Positions 49,874 to 59,360 are shown, counted from the first letter of the stretch. The stretch is DNA of 64,000 nucleotides from Schauerella fraxinea (GCA_030849965.1 JAVDKL010000001.1:558001-622000), one strand, 5' to 3'. Program-made: numbers and translations. Notes: a model not told the origin generated them from the letters alone.

Positions 49874-50692
49874 ATGGGTATAGTTACCGACCAGGCCGAA
49901 TTGGCCCAAATGCGTGCCGCCTGCCAGACGGCCGCCACCATCCTCGACTACATCGCGCCCTTCGTTAAGCCCGGCGTTACAACCGGTGAACTCGACCGGC
50001 TGTGCCTCGAGAAAATGAACGAATTCGGCGTCAAGTCGGCCACCATCGGCTACGCGCCCCCTGGCCACACGCCGTTTCCGGGCGCCATCTGCACCTCGGT
50101 CAACCACCAGATCTGCCACGGCATTCCTGGCGACAAGGTCTTGAAATCGGGCGATGCACTCAATATTGACGTTACCGTCATCAAGGACGGCTGGTTTGGC
50201 GATACGAGCCGGATGTTTCATGTGGGCGAGCCCACGATCCTGTCCCGCCGCCTGACCGACATCACGTTCGACTGCCTCTGGCTCGGCATTCAGCAAGTGC
50301 GCCCGGGCGCCACGCTGGGCGATATCGGCAACGCGATTCAGAAATACGCCGAAAAGCACGGATTTTCGGTGGTGCGCGAATTTTGCGGTCACGGCGTGGG
50401 ACGCAAGTTCCATGAAGATCCACAGGTGCTGCACTATGGCAAGCCGGGCACGGGCGTCAAGCTGGTTCCAGGCATGATTTTCACGATCGAGCCGATGATC
50501 AATGCCGGCCGCCGCGAAATCCGCCAGTTGGCCGACGGCTGGACCGTCGTCACGCGCGACCACAGCCTGTCGGCCCAGTGGGAGCACACCGTTCTCGTCA
50601 CGGAAGACGGCTACGAAGTGCTGACCGTCTCGCCGGAGATGCAAGCGCCGCCCGCCTTCATCACCGAAAACGCCCCGTCCACTGTCGCTTGA
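49874..50692 (+). CDS. map: Methionine aminopeptidase type I
   Basis: A 272-residue metalloprotease that removes the initiator Met. Metal ligands appear in NIDVTVIKDGWFGDTSRMF, CGHGVGRKFHEDP, MIFTIEPMIN, and AQWEHTVLV. ATG 49874 gives the standard N-terminus; the frame is open upstream to 49718 but that part is not conserved. It faces rpsB, as in many proteobacteria, and is followed by glnD after 19 bp. Confidence 0.95.
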   Translation: MGIVTDQAELAQMRAACQTAATILDYIAPFVKPGVTTGELDRLCLEKMNEFGVKSATIGYAPPGHTPFPGAICTSVNHQICHGIPGDKVLKSGDALNIDVTVIKDGWFGDTSRMFHVGEPTILSRRLTDITFDCLWLGIQQVRPGATLGDIGNAIQKYAEKHGFSVVREFCGHGVGRKFHEDPQVLHYGKPGTGVKLVPGMIFTIEPMINAGRREIRQLADGWTVVTRDHSLSAQWEHTVLVTEDGYEVLTVSPEMQAPPAFITENAPSTVA

Positions 50693-50711
50693 TAGCACCC
50701 TGCCCGCTCCC

Positions 50712-53330
50712 ATGCCGATTGCACGTACGCAGCCCGCCGATTTGACGACCTTGCGTCAGCGCCTGACCGAACAACGTCAAGCCGCCATTGCCGAATTTCG
50801 CGAGCACGAGCGCCCCGATACGCTATTGCACGATCTGCGCAAGATCTGCGACGCCGGCCTGCGCGAACTCGTTCGCGTACACCCGCTGCCGGTCGGGGCC
50901 ACCTTGGCGGCGGTGGGCGGCTATGGGCGCGGCGAGCTGTATCCGCATTCGGATGTCGACCTGCTCGTCTTGTTGCCGCACGAACCCGGCGCGGATGACG
51001 AAGAGCGCATCGCCGCCTTTGTGGCCGCGCTGTGGGATCTGGGTTTCGAACCCGGGCATAGCGTGCGCACGATCGAGCAATGCAAGGTCGAGGCACAAGC
51101 CGACATCACCGTTGAAACGGCGCTGCTCGAATCGCGCTGGATCGCGGGCAGCCGCAGCCTGATGAAGCGCTTCGAAACCGAAATGACGCAACGCCTGGAT
51201 GCGCGGCGTTTTTTCCGGGGCAAGCGGCTGGAAATGCAACAGCGGCATGCACGCTATCAGGAAACGCCCTACGCACTCGAGCCGAACTGCAAAGAGTCGC
51301 CGGGCGGACTGCGCGACCTGCAAGTTATTTTATGGATGGCGCGGGCGGCTGGCCTGGGCGGCAATTGGCGCGACGTCGCTCAATCCGGCATGCTCACGCC
51401 TTCCGAAGCGCGCGACCTGCGCCGCGCCGAGCAAGCGTTCAAGCGCCTGCGCATCGAATTGCACATGCTGGCCAAGCGCCGCGAAGATCGCGTGTTGTTC
51501 GACCTGCAGCCTGCGCTTGCCGAGGTATATGGCTTATCGGGTACGTCTACCCGCCGCGCCAGCGAGATCCTGATGCAGCGTTACTACTGGGCCGCGCGCT
51601 TGGTGACGCAACTGAACACCGTGCTCGTTCAGAACATCGAAGAACACCTTTTCCCGCGGCCGGATAGCGAGGCGGTGCCGATTGACGAGGACTTTCGCAA
51701 TCTGCACGACCGTCTCGACATCGTGCTTGACGATGCATTCGAGCGCAATCCGACGCTCCTGCTGCGTGCGTTTCTCACCATGCAGCAGCATCCCGAACTG
51801 ACGGGACTGTCGGCACGCACCCAACGGGCGATCTGGCACGCGCGCGATCGCATCGACGTGCAGTTCCGTCGCAATCCGGTCAACCGTAAGTTGTTCCTGC
51901 AGATTTTGCAGCAGCCCAGCGGCATCGTGCACGAACTGCGCCGCATGACGATGCTCAATATTCTGCCGCGGTACTTACCGGTGTTCCGACGCATCGTCGG
52001 CCAGATGCAGCATGACCTGTTTCACGTTTATACCGTCGATCAGCACACGCTTACGGTGATTCGCAATTTGCGCCGCTTCACCATGCCCGAGCATGCGCAA
52101 GAATATCCGTTCGCCACGCAATTGATGGCCAATTTCGATCGGCATTGGCTGTTGTATGTCGCGGCCTTGTTTCACGACATCGCCAAGGGCCGAGGCGGCG
52201 ATCATTCCGAATTGGGCGCGCGCGATGTACGCCGCTTCGCGCACGACCACGGTCTCGATGCGGAAGACGCCGAGCTCGTCGAATTTTTGGTGCGGCAGCA
52301 TCTGAGCATGTCTACCGTTGCGCAGAAACGCGACTTGTCGGATCACAACGTCATCACCGAATTTTCGAGGCTGGTCAAGGACGAACGCCATTTGACGGCG
52401 CTGTATCTGCTGACGGTGGCCGACATTCGCGGCACAAGTCCCAAAGTGTGGAATGCCTGGAAAGGCAAGCTCCTCGAAGACCTGTACCGCCTGACGATCG
52501 ACGCGCTGGGCGGCGAACGGCCCGACGCCAACACCGTGCTCAACGAGCGCAAGAAAGACGCGGTGCGATTGACCCGCCTGGCGGGCTTGCGCGACGAGTC
52601 GCGAGAGGCGTTCTGGCGCCAACTGGACGTCGCGTATTTCCTGCGGCACGATGCCTCCGATATCGCGTGGCACACCCGGCATCTGTATTACCAGGTCGCA
52701 CCCGAACAGGCGGTCGTGCGCGCCCGCCCCACCGAGCATGGCGAAGGCCTGCAAGTGATGGTGTACACCCGCGATGCGCCGGATCTTTTTGTGGCGATTT
52801 GCCAGTTTTTCAATGCCAAATCGCTGGGCATTCAAGACGCGCGCATTCACACCACTCGCCACGGCTACGCGCTTGATAGCTTTATCGTGCTGCTGCCCGA
52901 AGGCGCCAATGATTTTCGCGCGCAGGCGGCTCTGGTCGAACACGAACTGGCCGAGCACTTGAAAGACGCACGCACGTATGGCCAAAGCCACGCGAAAACT
53001 GCACACTGGGGCCAGGGGCGGCAATCGCGCATGTCGCGCCTCTTCCCTGTGCGGCCTCAGGTGGAATTGTCGCCGGACGAAAGCAGCCGATCATGGCGAC
53101 TTTCCGTGGTCGCCACCGATCGGTCGGGGCTCCTGCATGCCCTGGCGCGCGTATTTGCCGCCAACGGCATCAACTTGCGTATGGCCAAAGTCATGACGCT
53201 TGGAGATCGCGTCGAAGACGTTTTCATCATCGACGGCACCGCCCTGGACCGGCCGCGCAGCCAGTTGCAGTTTGAACAGGGCATTCTCGATGCCCTGGAT
53301 CTCGATGCCGCCAGCCGGCGCGTGGCGTGA
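50712..53330 (+). CDS. glnD: [Protein-PII] uridylyltransferase/uridylyl-removing enzyme
   Basis: An 872-residue nitrogen sensor that uridylylates PII when glutamine is low and removes UMP when it is high. Domains in order: nucleotidyltransferase with GGYGRGELYPHSDVD at 69-83; a helical region; an HD domain with His488-Asp489 (AALFHDIAKGRGGDHS); and two C-terminal ACT domains (about 700-780 and 795-872) that bind glutamine. Length matches the family. No glnB or glnK lies in this window. Confidence 0.96.
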   Translation: MPIARTQPADLTTLRQRLTEQRQAAIAEFREHERPDTLLHDLRKICDAGLRELVRVHPLPVGATLAAVGGYGRGELYPHSDVDLLVLLPHEPGADDEERIAAFVAALWDLGFEPGHSVRTIEQCKVEAQADITVETALLESRWIAGSRSLMKRFETEMTQRLDARRFFRGKRLEMQQRHARYQETPYALEPNCKESPGGLRDLQVILWMARAAGLGGNWRDVAQSGMLTPSEARDLRRAEQAFKRLRIELHMLAKRREDRVLFDLQPALAEVYGLSGTSTRRASEILMQRYYWAARLVTQLNTVLVQNIEEHLFPRPDSEAVPIDEDFRNLHDRLDIVLDDAFERNPTLLLRAFLTMQQHPELTGLSARTQRAIWHARDRIDVQFRRNPVNRKLFLQILQQPSGIVHELRRMTMLNILPRYLPVFRRIVGQMQHDLFHVYTVDQHTLTVIRNLRRFTMPEHAQEYPFATQLMANFDRHWLLYVAALFHDIAKGRGGDHSELGARDVRRFAHDHGLDAEDAELVEFLVRQHLSMSTVAQKRDLSDHNVITEFSRLVKDERHLTALYLLTVADIRGTSPKVWNAWKGKLLEDLYRLTIDALGGERPDANTVLNERKKDAVRLTRLAGLRDESREAFWRQLDVAYFLRHDASDIAWHTRHLYYQVAPEQAVVRARPTEHGEGLQVMVYTRDAPDLFVAICQFFNAKSLGIQDARIHTTRHGYALDSFIVLLPEGANDFRAQAALVEHELAEHLKDARTYGQSHAKTAHWGQGRQSRMSRLFPVRPQVELSPDESSRSWRLSVVATDRSGLLHALARVFAANGINLRMAKVMTLGDRVEDVFIIDGTALDRPRSQLQFEQGILDALDLDAASRRVA

Positions 53331-53446
53331 TGGTGCTGATGAAGATGCCTTTGGCAACCGCACGGGTTGACTGAACCCTTAATTCCAAATGCGGTCTATT
53401 CGACCGTACGTATTCCCGCAGCATTCACTTAAAAGTATCCCACCTT

Positions 53447-53974
53447 ATGTTCGATCGCCGTCAAAGCTTGCTTATCCTGATCGCCGCGCTCTCCCTGGGC
53501 GCCGTGGGCGTAGCACTCGTCTCCCAGTATGTGTTCGACATGCCACCGTGCGCGTGGTGCGTGCTGCAGCGCATGATCTATCTCACGATCGCCGTGGTAA
53601 GCATCGTTGGCGCGCTCACACCGCGTGCAGCCAGCGCCGTGGCTGCCGGTCTCGCCACCCTGCTGGCAATCAGCGGCATCGCCGCCGCGTGGTACCAGCA
53701 CACCGTCGCCTCGCAGATGCTGTCGTGCGATCAAACATTCGCCGACCGTTTTGTGTCGGGTACCGGTCTGGACGCAGCCGTCCCCGCGCTGTTCGGCATT
53801 TTCGCCACCTGCATGGACGCCATGGTGCAGGTGCTGGGCCTGGAATACGCCGTATGGAGCCTCATCCTGTTTGCGATCCTGACGATCGTCGGCATCGCCG
53901 CCCTTCGCGCCAAGCCCGCCGGCCTGTCGGCTGAAGAAGCGCGTAAACGCGCCAGCCTGCGCGCCCGGCGCTGA
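53447..53974 (+). CDS. dsbB: Disulfide bond formation protein DsbB
   Basis: A 175-residue inner-membrane protein with four membrane segments. It reoxidises DsbA and passes electrons to quinone. The first Cys pair is in MPPCAWCVLQRM, and the second pair is split as MLSCDQTF and FATCMD on the second periplasmic loop. It lies 116 bp after glnD and was probably transcribed separately. A 25-bp direct repeat begins at its last codons. Confidence 0.93.
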   Translation: MFDRRQSLLILIAALSLGAVGVALVSQYVFDMPPCAWCVLQRMIYLTIAVVSIVGALTPRAASAVAAGLATLLAISGIAAAWYQHTVASQMLSCDQTFADRFVSGTGLDAAVPALFGIFATCMDAMVQVLGLEYAVWSLILFAILTIVGIAALRAKPAGLSAEEARKRASLRARR

Positions 53975-54018
53975 GCGATTAAGGGCATGCTGCCGCTGAG
54001 CGATTAAGGGCCTGCTGC
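53969..54018. repeat. 25-bp direct repeat overlapping the dsbB stop
   Basis: Two adjacent 25-bp copies (53969-53993 and 53994-54018), each starting CGCTGAGCGATTAAGG, differ at one base. The first copy contains the dsbB stop codon. A CTGCAGTAG/CAG-rich run follows to about 54042. Confidence 0.8.
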
Positions 54019-54092
54019 AGTAGCTGCAGTAGCAGCAGCAGCCCTCCCCCGACGAGCCAGTTACAGGCGGATTGAAACCGATCGCCGAACGA

Positions 54093-54123
54093 ACAAAGAG
54101 CACGACGATGTCGTGCTCTTTGT
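54093..54123. terminator. Bidirectional terminator between dsbB and purF
   Basis: ACAAAGAGCACGAC pairs perfectly with GTCGTGCTCTTTGT around the loop GAT and is followed by T residues on the plus strand. It serves the two convergent genes. Confidence 0.85.
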
Positions 54124-54142
54124 TTTGGAAATTGCCGTGAGT

Positions 54143-54198
54143 GTGGCTTCTGGAGCGTGGCTTCTGGAGCGTGGCTTCTGGAGCGTGGCTTCTGGAGC
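54143..54198. repeat. 14-bp tandem repeat, four exact units
   Basis: GTGGCTTCTGGAGC is repeated four times without change in the gap between dsbB and purF, followed by a truncated unit. On the minus strand it would encode a 14-residue repeat, but no gene start supports translation. Confidence 0.88.
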
Positions 54199-54251
54199 GT
54201 GCTTCCAGTTAGCCACCGGCACAAGGGAGCGCCGGCGCTTTACACATGCAT

Positions 54252-55772
54252 TCAAGCGTCGCTAGCGGCGAAGCCCATATTGAATTGCAAGCCGTTGGGG
54301 GAGTCGTCTTCCAACACGCCACCACGCGACTGACCCAGGCGCGCCAGATACTCCGGCGTGATATCGCCCGTCACGTAATCGCCGTCAAAGCATGATGCTT
54401 CGAAGCGCTTCATCCGGGGATTGATATCGCGCACCGATTGCTGCATGTCGGCAAGATCCTGATAGACCAGCGCATCGGCGCCGATCGTCTGCGCGATTTC
54501 TTCGTCGGTGCGACCTGTTGCGATCAGTTCGCTCTGGGTCGGCATGTCGATACCGTAGACATTCGGAAACCGCACCGGCGGCGCAGCCGAGGCGAAAAAC
54601 ACCTTGTTTGCACCCGCAGCGCGCGCCATGTCCACGATTTCCCGGCTGGTGGTGCCGCGAACGATCGAATCGTCCACCAGCAACACGTTCTTGCCCTTGA
54701 ATTCGGTACCGATGGCATTGAGTTTCTGGCGCACCGATTTACGGCGTACCGCTTGACCCGGCATGATGAAGGTGCGGCCAACATAGCGGTTCTTGATCAG
54801 GCCTTCGCGATAGTCGAGGTCCAGACGCGCAGCCAATTGCATGGCGGCCGGACGCGACGAATCGGGAATCGGCATGACGACATCGATTTCGCCCAGGCGC
54901 AACGTACGCGCCACCTTGTCAGCCAGATACTCGCCCATGCGCAAACGGGCGTCGTACACCGATACGCCATCGATCAGCGAATCGGGACGTGCAAAGTACA
55001 CGTATTCGAAAATACACGGCGTCAGTTGGGGATTGTCGGCACATTGACGGGCGACCATGCGGCCATCCAGATCGATGAAAATAGCCTCACCCGGGTCGAC
55101 GTCGCGCACAAAGATGAATCCGCTGCCTTCAAGCGCCACCGATTCGGAAGCGACCATCCATTCCGGACCGTGCTCGCCTTCCATTCGCCCGATGCACAGT
55201 GGGCGGATACCATTGGGATCGCGAAACGCAAGCAATCCATAGCCGGCGATCTGCGCCACCACGGCGTAGGCACCTTTAACGCGCTTGTGCATCGAGGCTA
55301 CAGCGCGAAAGATCGCATCGTCATCCAGCGACACGCCATTGGCCGACGATTGCAGCTCGTGCGCCAGGACGTTCAACAACACTTCCGAGTCGGAATTGGT
55401 ATTGATATGGCGGCGGTCGATGCGGAAAAGCGATTCGCGCAGCTCGCGCCAGTTGGTCAGGTTGCCGTTGTGGGCGAACATGATGCCAAAGGGTGCGTTA
55501 ACGTAAAAAGGCTGTGCCTCTTCTTCGGAAATGCTCGAGCCGGCAGTGGGGTAGCGAACCTGGCCGATACCGCTGGTGCCCGGCAGCGAGCGCATGTTCC
55601 GCGTACGAAACACGTCACGCACCAGCCCGTGGGCCTTGAACATATTGAAGTGATTTTCCTGCGCCGTCGCAATACCGGCAGCATCCTGACCGCGATGCTG
55701 AAGCAGGAGCAGGCTGTCGTACAGCAGTTGATTAACCGGACCGCGTCCGACGACCCCGACAATTCCACACAT
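54252..55772 (-). CDS. purF: Amidophosphoribosyltransferase
   Basis: A 506-residue enzyme for the first step of purine synthesis: PRPP plus glutamine to phosphoribosylamine. The nucleophile is Cys2 ([11 protein letters not shown]). The PRPP-binding loop is [14 protein letters not shown], with [15 protein letters not shown] before it. Last gene of the folC-dedD-cvpA-purF cluster, 24 bp after cvpA. Confidence 0.96.
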   Translation of the reverse strand: MCGIVGVVGRGPVNQLLYDSLLLLQHRGQDAAGIATAQENHFNMFKAHGLVRDVFRTRNMRSLPGTSGIGQVRYPTAGSSISEEEAQPFYVNAPFGIMFAHNGNLTNWRELRESLFRIDRRHINTNSDSEVLLNVLAHELQSSANGVSLDDDAIFRAVASMHKRVKGAYAVVAQIAGYGLLAFRDPNGIRPLCIGRMEGEHGPEWMVASESVALEGSGFIFVRDVDPGEAIFIDLDGRMVARQCADNPQLTPCIFEYVYFARPDSLIDGVSVYDARLRMGEYLADKVARTLRLGEIDVVMPIPDSSRPAAMQLAARLDLDYREGLIKNRYVGRTFIMPGQAVRRKSVRQKLNAIGTEFKGKNVLLVDDSIVRGTTSREIVDMARAAGANKVFFASAAPPVRFPNVYGIDMPTQSELIATGRTDEEIAQTIGADALVYQDLADMQQSVRDINPRMKRFEASCFDGDYVTGDITPEYLARLGQSRGGVLEDDSPNGLQFNMGFAASDA

Positions 55773-55796
55773 GGTGATTTCCTAGAACAATGAGCG

Positions 55797-56288
55797 CTAC
55801 GTATAAGGTAGCCACGCGGCCAAAGCAGGCGGCAGCCACGTCTTGATATGTTTGATGGCATCAATCGTTGTTTGCGAAAACATCGCGTCACGCCACCAGG
55901 GTTCTTGCGGCATGGGCGTGTAACCCGCCAATGCCACCAATACGAGAATAATGAGTACGCCACGCGCCAAGCCGAATAGTCCGCCCAGCCCGTGATCGGC
56001 CGGTGACAGCCCAGTGGTACGAATCAGCGCGGCCAGTGTCATGTTGACCAGCCCCACGCCCAGCAGCACGATCAGAAAGACGGCCGCATAAGACAGCCCC
56101 ATCCTTAACATGGGGGTCTCGATCCAGGAAGTCAACCACCCGTAGACGGTGGGACCCCACCAGATCGCCGCGACAAACGCCAAACCGAATGCGACCAGCG
56201 ACAGCACTTCCTTGAGCAATCCACGGATCAGCCCCAATACACCCGACACCACCAGGATGCCGATGAGGATGAAGTCGAATCCGGTCAC
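55797..56288 (-). CDS. cvpA: CvpA family membrane protein
   Basis: A 163-residue inner-membrane protein with four hydrophobic segments (starting FILIGILVVSGVLGLIRG). CvpA is named for colicin V production in E. coli and contributes to envelope integrity. The start is GTG 56288, overlapping the stop of the SPOR-domain gene by 4 bp; there is no separate ribosome-binding site, so translation is probably coupled. It directly precedes purF, as in E. coli. Confidence 0.92.
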   Translation of the reverse strand: MTGFDFILIGILVVSGVLGLIRGLLKEVLSLVAFGLAFVAAIWWGPTVYGWLTSWIETPMLRMGLSYAAVFLIVLLGVGLVNMTLAALIRTTGLSPADHGLGGLFGLARGVLIILVLVALAGYTPMPQEPWWRDAMFSQTTIDAIKHIKTWLPPALAAWLPYT

Positions 56289-57145
56289 TGGGCGGCAATG
56301 AAACCGTTGTCATATCCAAGCGTTCGCAAGCGCGCCTGGGCTGCCTGAGCAGCGTCGCGCGATGGGAACGGGCCTACGCGCAAGCGAAACTGCTGCTTGC
56401 CACCAATCGACGCCGGCTCGACGAACGCGTTGGTGACGCCAGCGGCATGCAACTTATCGCGCCTGCCCTGAGCATCGCCCTGCGTGGTGTAAGCCGCGAT
56501 CTGCAGCACAAAATTGCCTTTGTTGGAGGGTGCCGCCGGCTTGGGCCGGGATTCCGCGGGCGTTGGGGTGCGGCCCTCGAGCAGTGCAAGCGCCCGGGCG
56601 CCATCGTCACTACGTTCGGTCGGCGCGGCAGGCTTGGGTGCAGGCGTGGCGGGTTTGGCGGTTTCGGTGGGCGGCTTGGACGTGGTCTCGGGTCGAACGA
56701 CAGCAGCCGAAGGGACTTGAACGGAAGGGGTATGCGGCGTAGCAGTAGCCCCAGGTGCCGGCGTACCGACGGCGGGCGGCGCGCCGGACATCAAGGGTGG
56801 CGGCGTGGGCACACCGTCGGCACCGGGTGCCGTTGCCGGCACGCCGTTGGCCGCGGGCGGTTGCGACGACGCTTGTGGCAAGCCTGCCTGCGGCTGCCCC
56901 ATATTAGGGTCGAATGGCTGCGTGCGATCGGGGATCTGCACCGGAATATCTTCCGAAACCGGATGGCGTTCACCATCGAGCACCATCGGCAATACGACGA
57001 CGGCCGCGAGCACCAGGGCTACAGCACCTGCCAGACGACGGCGCGCGCGGCCGCGAAGTTCGGCCGCTTGCGCTTCGCTGGACACAGAAGGCCGTGCCCT
57101 GCCGCTGCGCGTTGCGCCGCTTTCAGTCCGATTGAACAATCCCAT
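56285..57145 (-). CDS. dedD: SPOR-domain cell division protein (DedD-like)
   Basis: A 286-residue bitopic membrane protein. A cytoplasmic N-terminus is followed by one membrane segment (LAGAVALVLAAVVVLPMVL, about 39-57), a Pro/Ala/Thr-rich periplasmic linker (about 70-205) and a C-terminal SPOR domain (NFVLQIAAYTTQGDAQ through LRTLGYDNGFIAAQ by parts) that binds denuded septal peptidoglycan. It lies between folC and cvpA, where DedD is found in E. coli. Confidence 0.88.
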   Translation of the reverse strand: MGLFNRTESGATRSGRARPSVSSEAQAAELRGRARRRLAGAVALVLAAVVVLPMVLDGERHPVSEDIPVQIPDRTQPFDPNMGQPQAGLPQASSQPPAANGVPATAPGADGVPTPPPLMSGAPPAVGTPAPGATATPHTPSVQVPSAAVVRPETTSKPPTETAKPATPAPKPAAPTERSDDGARALALLEGRTPTPAESRPKPAAPSNKGNFVLQIAAYTTQGDAQGRRDKLHAAGVTNAFVEPASIGGKQQFRLRVGPFPSRDAAQAAQARLRTLGYDNGFIAAQ

Positions 57146-57242
57146 CGAAAAATCCTTGCTGCCGGTGGCGGCGACCGGCCAGACAACTGCTGGCCGAAAA
57201 ACGCTCGCGTGTTGCCACGCATTGATGTCGTCACGCTCTGAG

Positions 57243-58553
57243 TTAGTGGGCGCGGCCCAACGCGGTCAACGCAGCAGCCACCGTCAGGAACGAACCGAAT
57301 ATCACGATTCTATCACCCTCGCCTGCCCGTTTTTGCGCCGCCGCAACCGCCGCGGCGACGTCATCGAACGCCGTCAGCGTGGCGGCCTCGTCCTCGCTTC
57401 CCAGAGGCGGCAAGGCGGCCGCTACGCGTTCGGTCAGCACTTGTCCGGATACACCGCGCGGGCCGGCCAATGTGGGGCAATACCAATGATCGATGCGCTT
57501 GCCCATACGAGCGACCACACCGGCCACATCTTTATCGTCCAGCATGCCGAACACCGCATGGGTGTAAGGAAAGTACGCCATATTGTCGAGATTCTGGGCC
57601 AGGACAGCCGCGGCATGGGGGTTGTGCGCCACGTCCAGCACGATGGTCGGTTGCCCCGGCAGAATCTGGAAGCGGCCCGGCAAGGTCGCTTGCGACAGCC
57701 CCACCCGCACTGCCTGCTGAGGCACCGGCAGCCGATCGCGCAAGGATTCGAGCGCGGCAAGTGCCGCGGAAGCATTTAACAGTTGGTTGGCACCACGCAG
57801 GGCGGGGTATGCCAAGGCGTTGCGTCGTTGGTTGCGCCCCCCGAAGCCCCACTGCTGGCGGTCGCCCGAGTAGTTGAAGTCGCGGCCGAACAGCCACAGA
57901 TCGGCCCCAATCGACGCCGCGTGATCCAGCAGCGACTGCGGCGGCACAGGGTCGCTGCAGATCGCGGGCTTGCCGGCACGGAAAATATTGGCCTTTTCAA
58001 ACCCGATCAGCTCGCGCGTGTCGCCCAGCCAATCCATATGATCAAGATCGACGCTGGTCACGATGGCGCAATCGGCGTCCACGATATTGACGGCGTCCAG
58101 ACGACCGCCCAATCCCACTTCGAGCACGATCGCATCCAACGGCTGGCCGGCGAACAAGCGCAGCACCGCCAACGTCGTAAATTCGAAATACGTCAATCCG
58201 GTATCGCCACGGGCCCGCTCGACCTCGGCGAATTGCGCCGTCAGCTCGGCGTCGCTGGCGGAAATGCCATTCACGCGCGCACGTTCGTTGAAATGAATCA
58301 GATGCGGCGAGGTATATACGCCTACCTTATAACCGGCGGCCAGCAACATGGCCTCGAGCATGGCGCACGTCGAGCCCTTGCCGTTCGTGCCGCCGACGAC
58401 GATCTTTACGGCAGACGACGTCAGCCCCAAGCGATCGGCCACCGCGCGTACGCGCTCGAGTCCCAAGTCGATACTGCGGCTATGCAGATGCTCGAGATAA
58501 TTCAGCCAGGTGGAAAGGGAATCTGAAACCTGAGGCGCTTGCGGGTTGGACAT
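57243..58553 (-). CDS. folC: Bifunctional folylpolyglutamate synthase/dihydrofolate synthase
   Basis: A 436-residue Mur-ligase-fold enzyme that adds glutamate to dihydropteroate and folates. The ATP loop GGTNGKGST is at residues 54-62; TSPHLIHFNERARVNG and LEVGLGGRLDAVN follow. ATG 58553 is chosen over a TTG two codons upstream; neither has a clear ribosome-binding site. A terminator-shaped hairpin ends about 10 bp before the start. accD, the usual upstream partner, is absent. Confidence 0.94.
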   Translation of the reverse strand: MSNPQAPQVSDSLSTWLNYLEHLHSRSIDLGLERVRAVADRLGLTSSAVKIVVGGTNGKGSTCAMLEAMLLAAGYKVGVYTSPHLIHFNERARVNGISASDAELTAQFAEVERARGDTGLTYFEFTTLAVLRLFAGQPLDAIVLEVGLGGRLDAVNIVDADCAIVTSVDLDHMDWLGDTRELIGFEKANIFRAGKPAICSDPVPPQSLLDHAASIGADLWLFGRDFNYSGDRQQWGFGGRNQRRNALAYPALRGANQLLNASAALAALESLRDRLPVPQQAVRVGLSQATLPGRFQILPGQPTIVLDVAHNPHAAAVLAQNLDNMAYFPYTHAVFGMLDDKDVAGVVARMGKRIDHWYCPTLAGPRGVSGQVLTERVAAALPPLGSEDEAATLTAFDDVAAAVAAAQKRAGEGDRIVIFGSFLTVAAALTALGRAH

Positions 58554-58562
58554 GAACAATGC

Positions 58563-58588
58563 AAAAGAAAATCGCCCCTGACAGGGCG
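58563..58588 (-). terminator. Terminator-shaped hairpin in the folC leader
   Basis: On the minus strand CGCCCTGTCAGGGGCG folds into a compact GC-rich hairpin followed by ATTTTCTTTT, and then the folC ATG about 10 bp later. With no gene upstream on this strand, it would act within the folC leader as an attenuator, or it is a relic of a lost upstream gene. Confidence 0.5.
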
Positions 58589-58824
58589 CGAACCGATCCG
58601 GGCAGACCGGGCGCAGCCCATATATAGGGCAAGCTGGCGATTTTACCAGCCGTCACAGGGTATTCAGGCGATCTCCCTACCGCGCACATGCGTTCGGCCG
58701 CGGGCGAATCCAAGTGCCGCGCGCACGCTAATCGCAATCACCTCTCTCCGAGCCCTCTCAAAACAGCAAAGCCTACTTACTCGAACGGCAACGCTAACCG
58801 CTCATTTTTGCGCGCGTCGCCCCC

Positions 58825-58851
58825 TTAAGTTCAGCTGAAGCATGCCGTTAC
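58825..58851 (+). promoter_or_regulatory. Sigma-28 (FliA)-like promoter for flaG
   Basis: TTAAGTTC and GCCGTTAC are separated by exactly 11 bases, against the FliA consensus TAAAGTTT-N11-GCCGATAA (12 of 16 positions match). It lies about 90 bp before the flaG ATG, on the right strand, at the head of the late flagellar genes. Confidence 0.6.
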
Positions 58852-58940
58852 CTGTGTGGAATCCCTAGAACCGCCCGATTTGGTCGGGCGCCTGCACAGA
58901 TGCTGTGCTCATCGCGTTGCAATACCCGTACGGAGCCTCC

Positions 58941-59360
58941 ATGGCGTTGACCCCGATTGCTGCCCCGCTGACCCTGCCCGTCACCGCTGCCATGGCCGCA
59001 CCACCGCCGCCGGCCGCCGCTCTGGTGGTGACTGCCAGCGAGAAAAGCACGGACGCCGGCTCCTCGCAAGCGGACAATCGCCAATCGGCCGATCAACCGC
59101 AACCGCTCCAGACGCTACGGTCTACCGAGGAAGGGTCAAATCCCTATCTCGACAAGGCGCTCGATGAGCTCAATCAACAAATGCGGGCCTGGGACACCAA
59201 CCTGCATTTTGAAGTGGATCCCGACATCCATCGCATCGTGGTTTCCATCATGGATTCCGAAAGCGGCGATGTGTTGCGCACCATTCCCACCGAGGCCGTC
59301 ATTCACGCCGCCAAGATGCTCGTGAAGATGCAAGGCCTCGCAATCGAAACCACCGCATAA
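58941..59360 (+). CDS. flaG: Flagellar protein FlaG
   Basis: A 139-residue FlaG-family protein. The C-terminal domain NTNLHFEVDPDIHRIVVSIMD-like segment and GDVLRTIPTEAVIHAAKML are typical; the first 80 residues are Ala/Pro-rich and variable. FlaG influences filament length. ATG 58941 is supported by GGAG six bases upstream; an earlier GTG at 58905 lacks one. It precedes fliD, its usual neighbour. Confidence 0.9.
   Translation: MALTPIAAPLTLPVTAAMAAPPPPAAALVVTASEKSTDAGSSQADNRQSADQPQPLQTLRSTEEGSNPYLDKALDELNQQMRAWDTNLHFEVDPDIHRIVVSIMDSESGDVLRTIPTEAVIHAAKMLVKMQGLAIETTA

Larger units (their letters stand above)
58554..58940. other. Divergent gap between folC and flaG
   Basis: These 387 bp hold no gene I can support. 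They contain the hairpin before folC, several small inverted repeats between 58590 and 58650 (for example GCCC-TATATAT-GGGC), a sigma-28-like promoter for flaG, and a 7-bp hairpin CGCCCGA/TCGGGCG at 58872-58890. Confidence 0.5.

Noticed and set aside
49692-49883. 63-codon frame from GTG upstream of map
   Set aside because: Overlaps the map promoter and start, no ribosome-binding site, no motif.
54061-54255. Minus-strand frame with a 14-residue repeat (HAPEATLQKPRSRS)
   Set aside because: Product of the 14-bp tandem array read in three frames; no start signal and it overlaps the purF stop region and a terminator.
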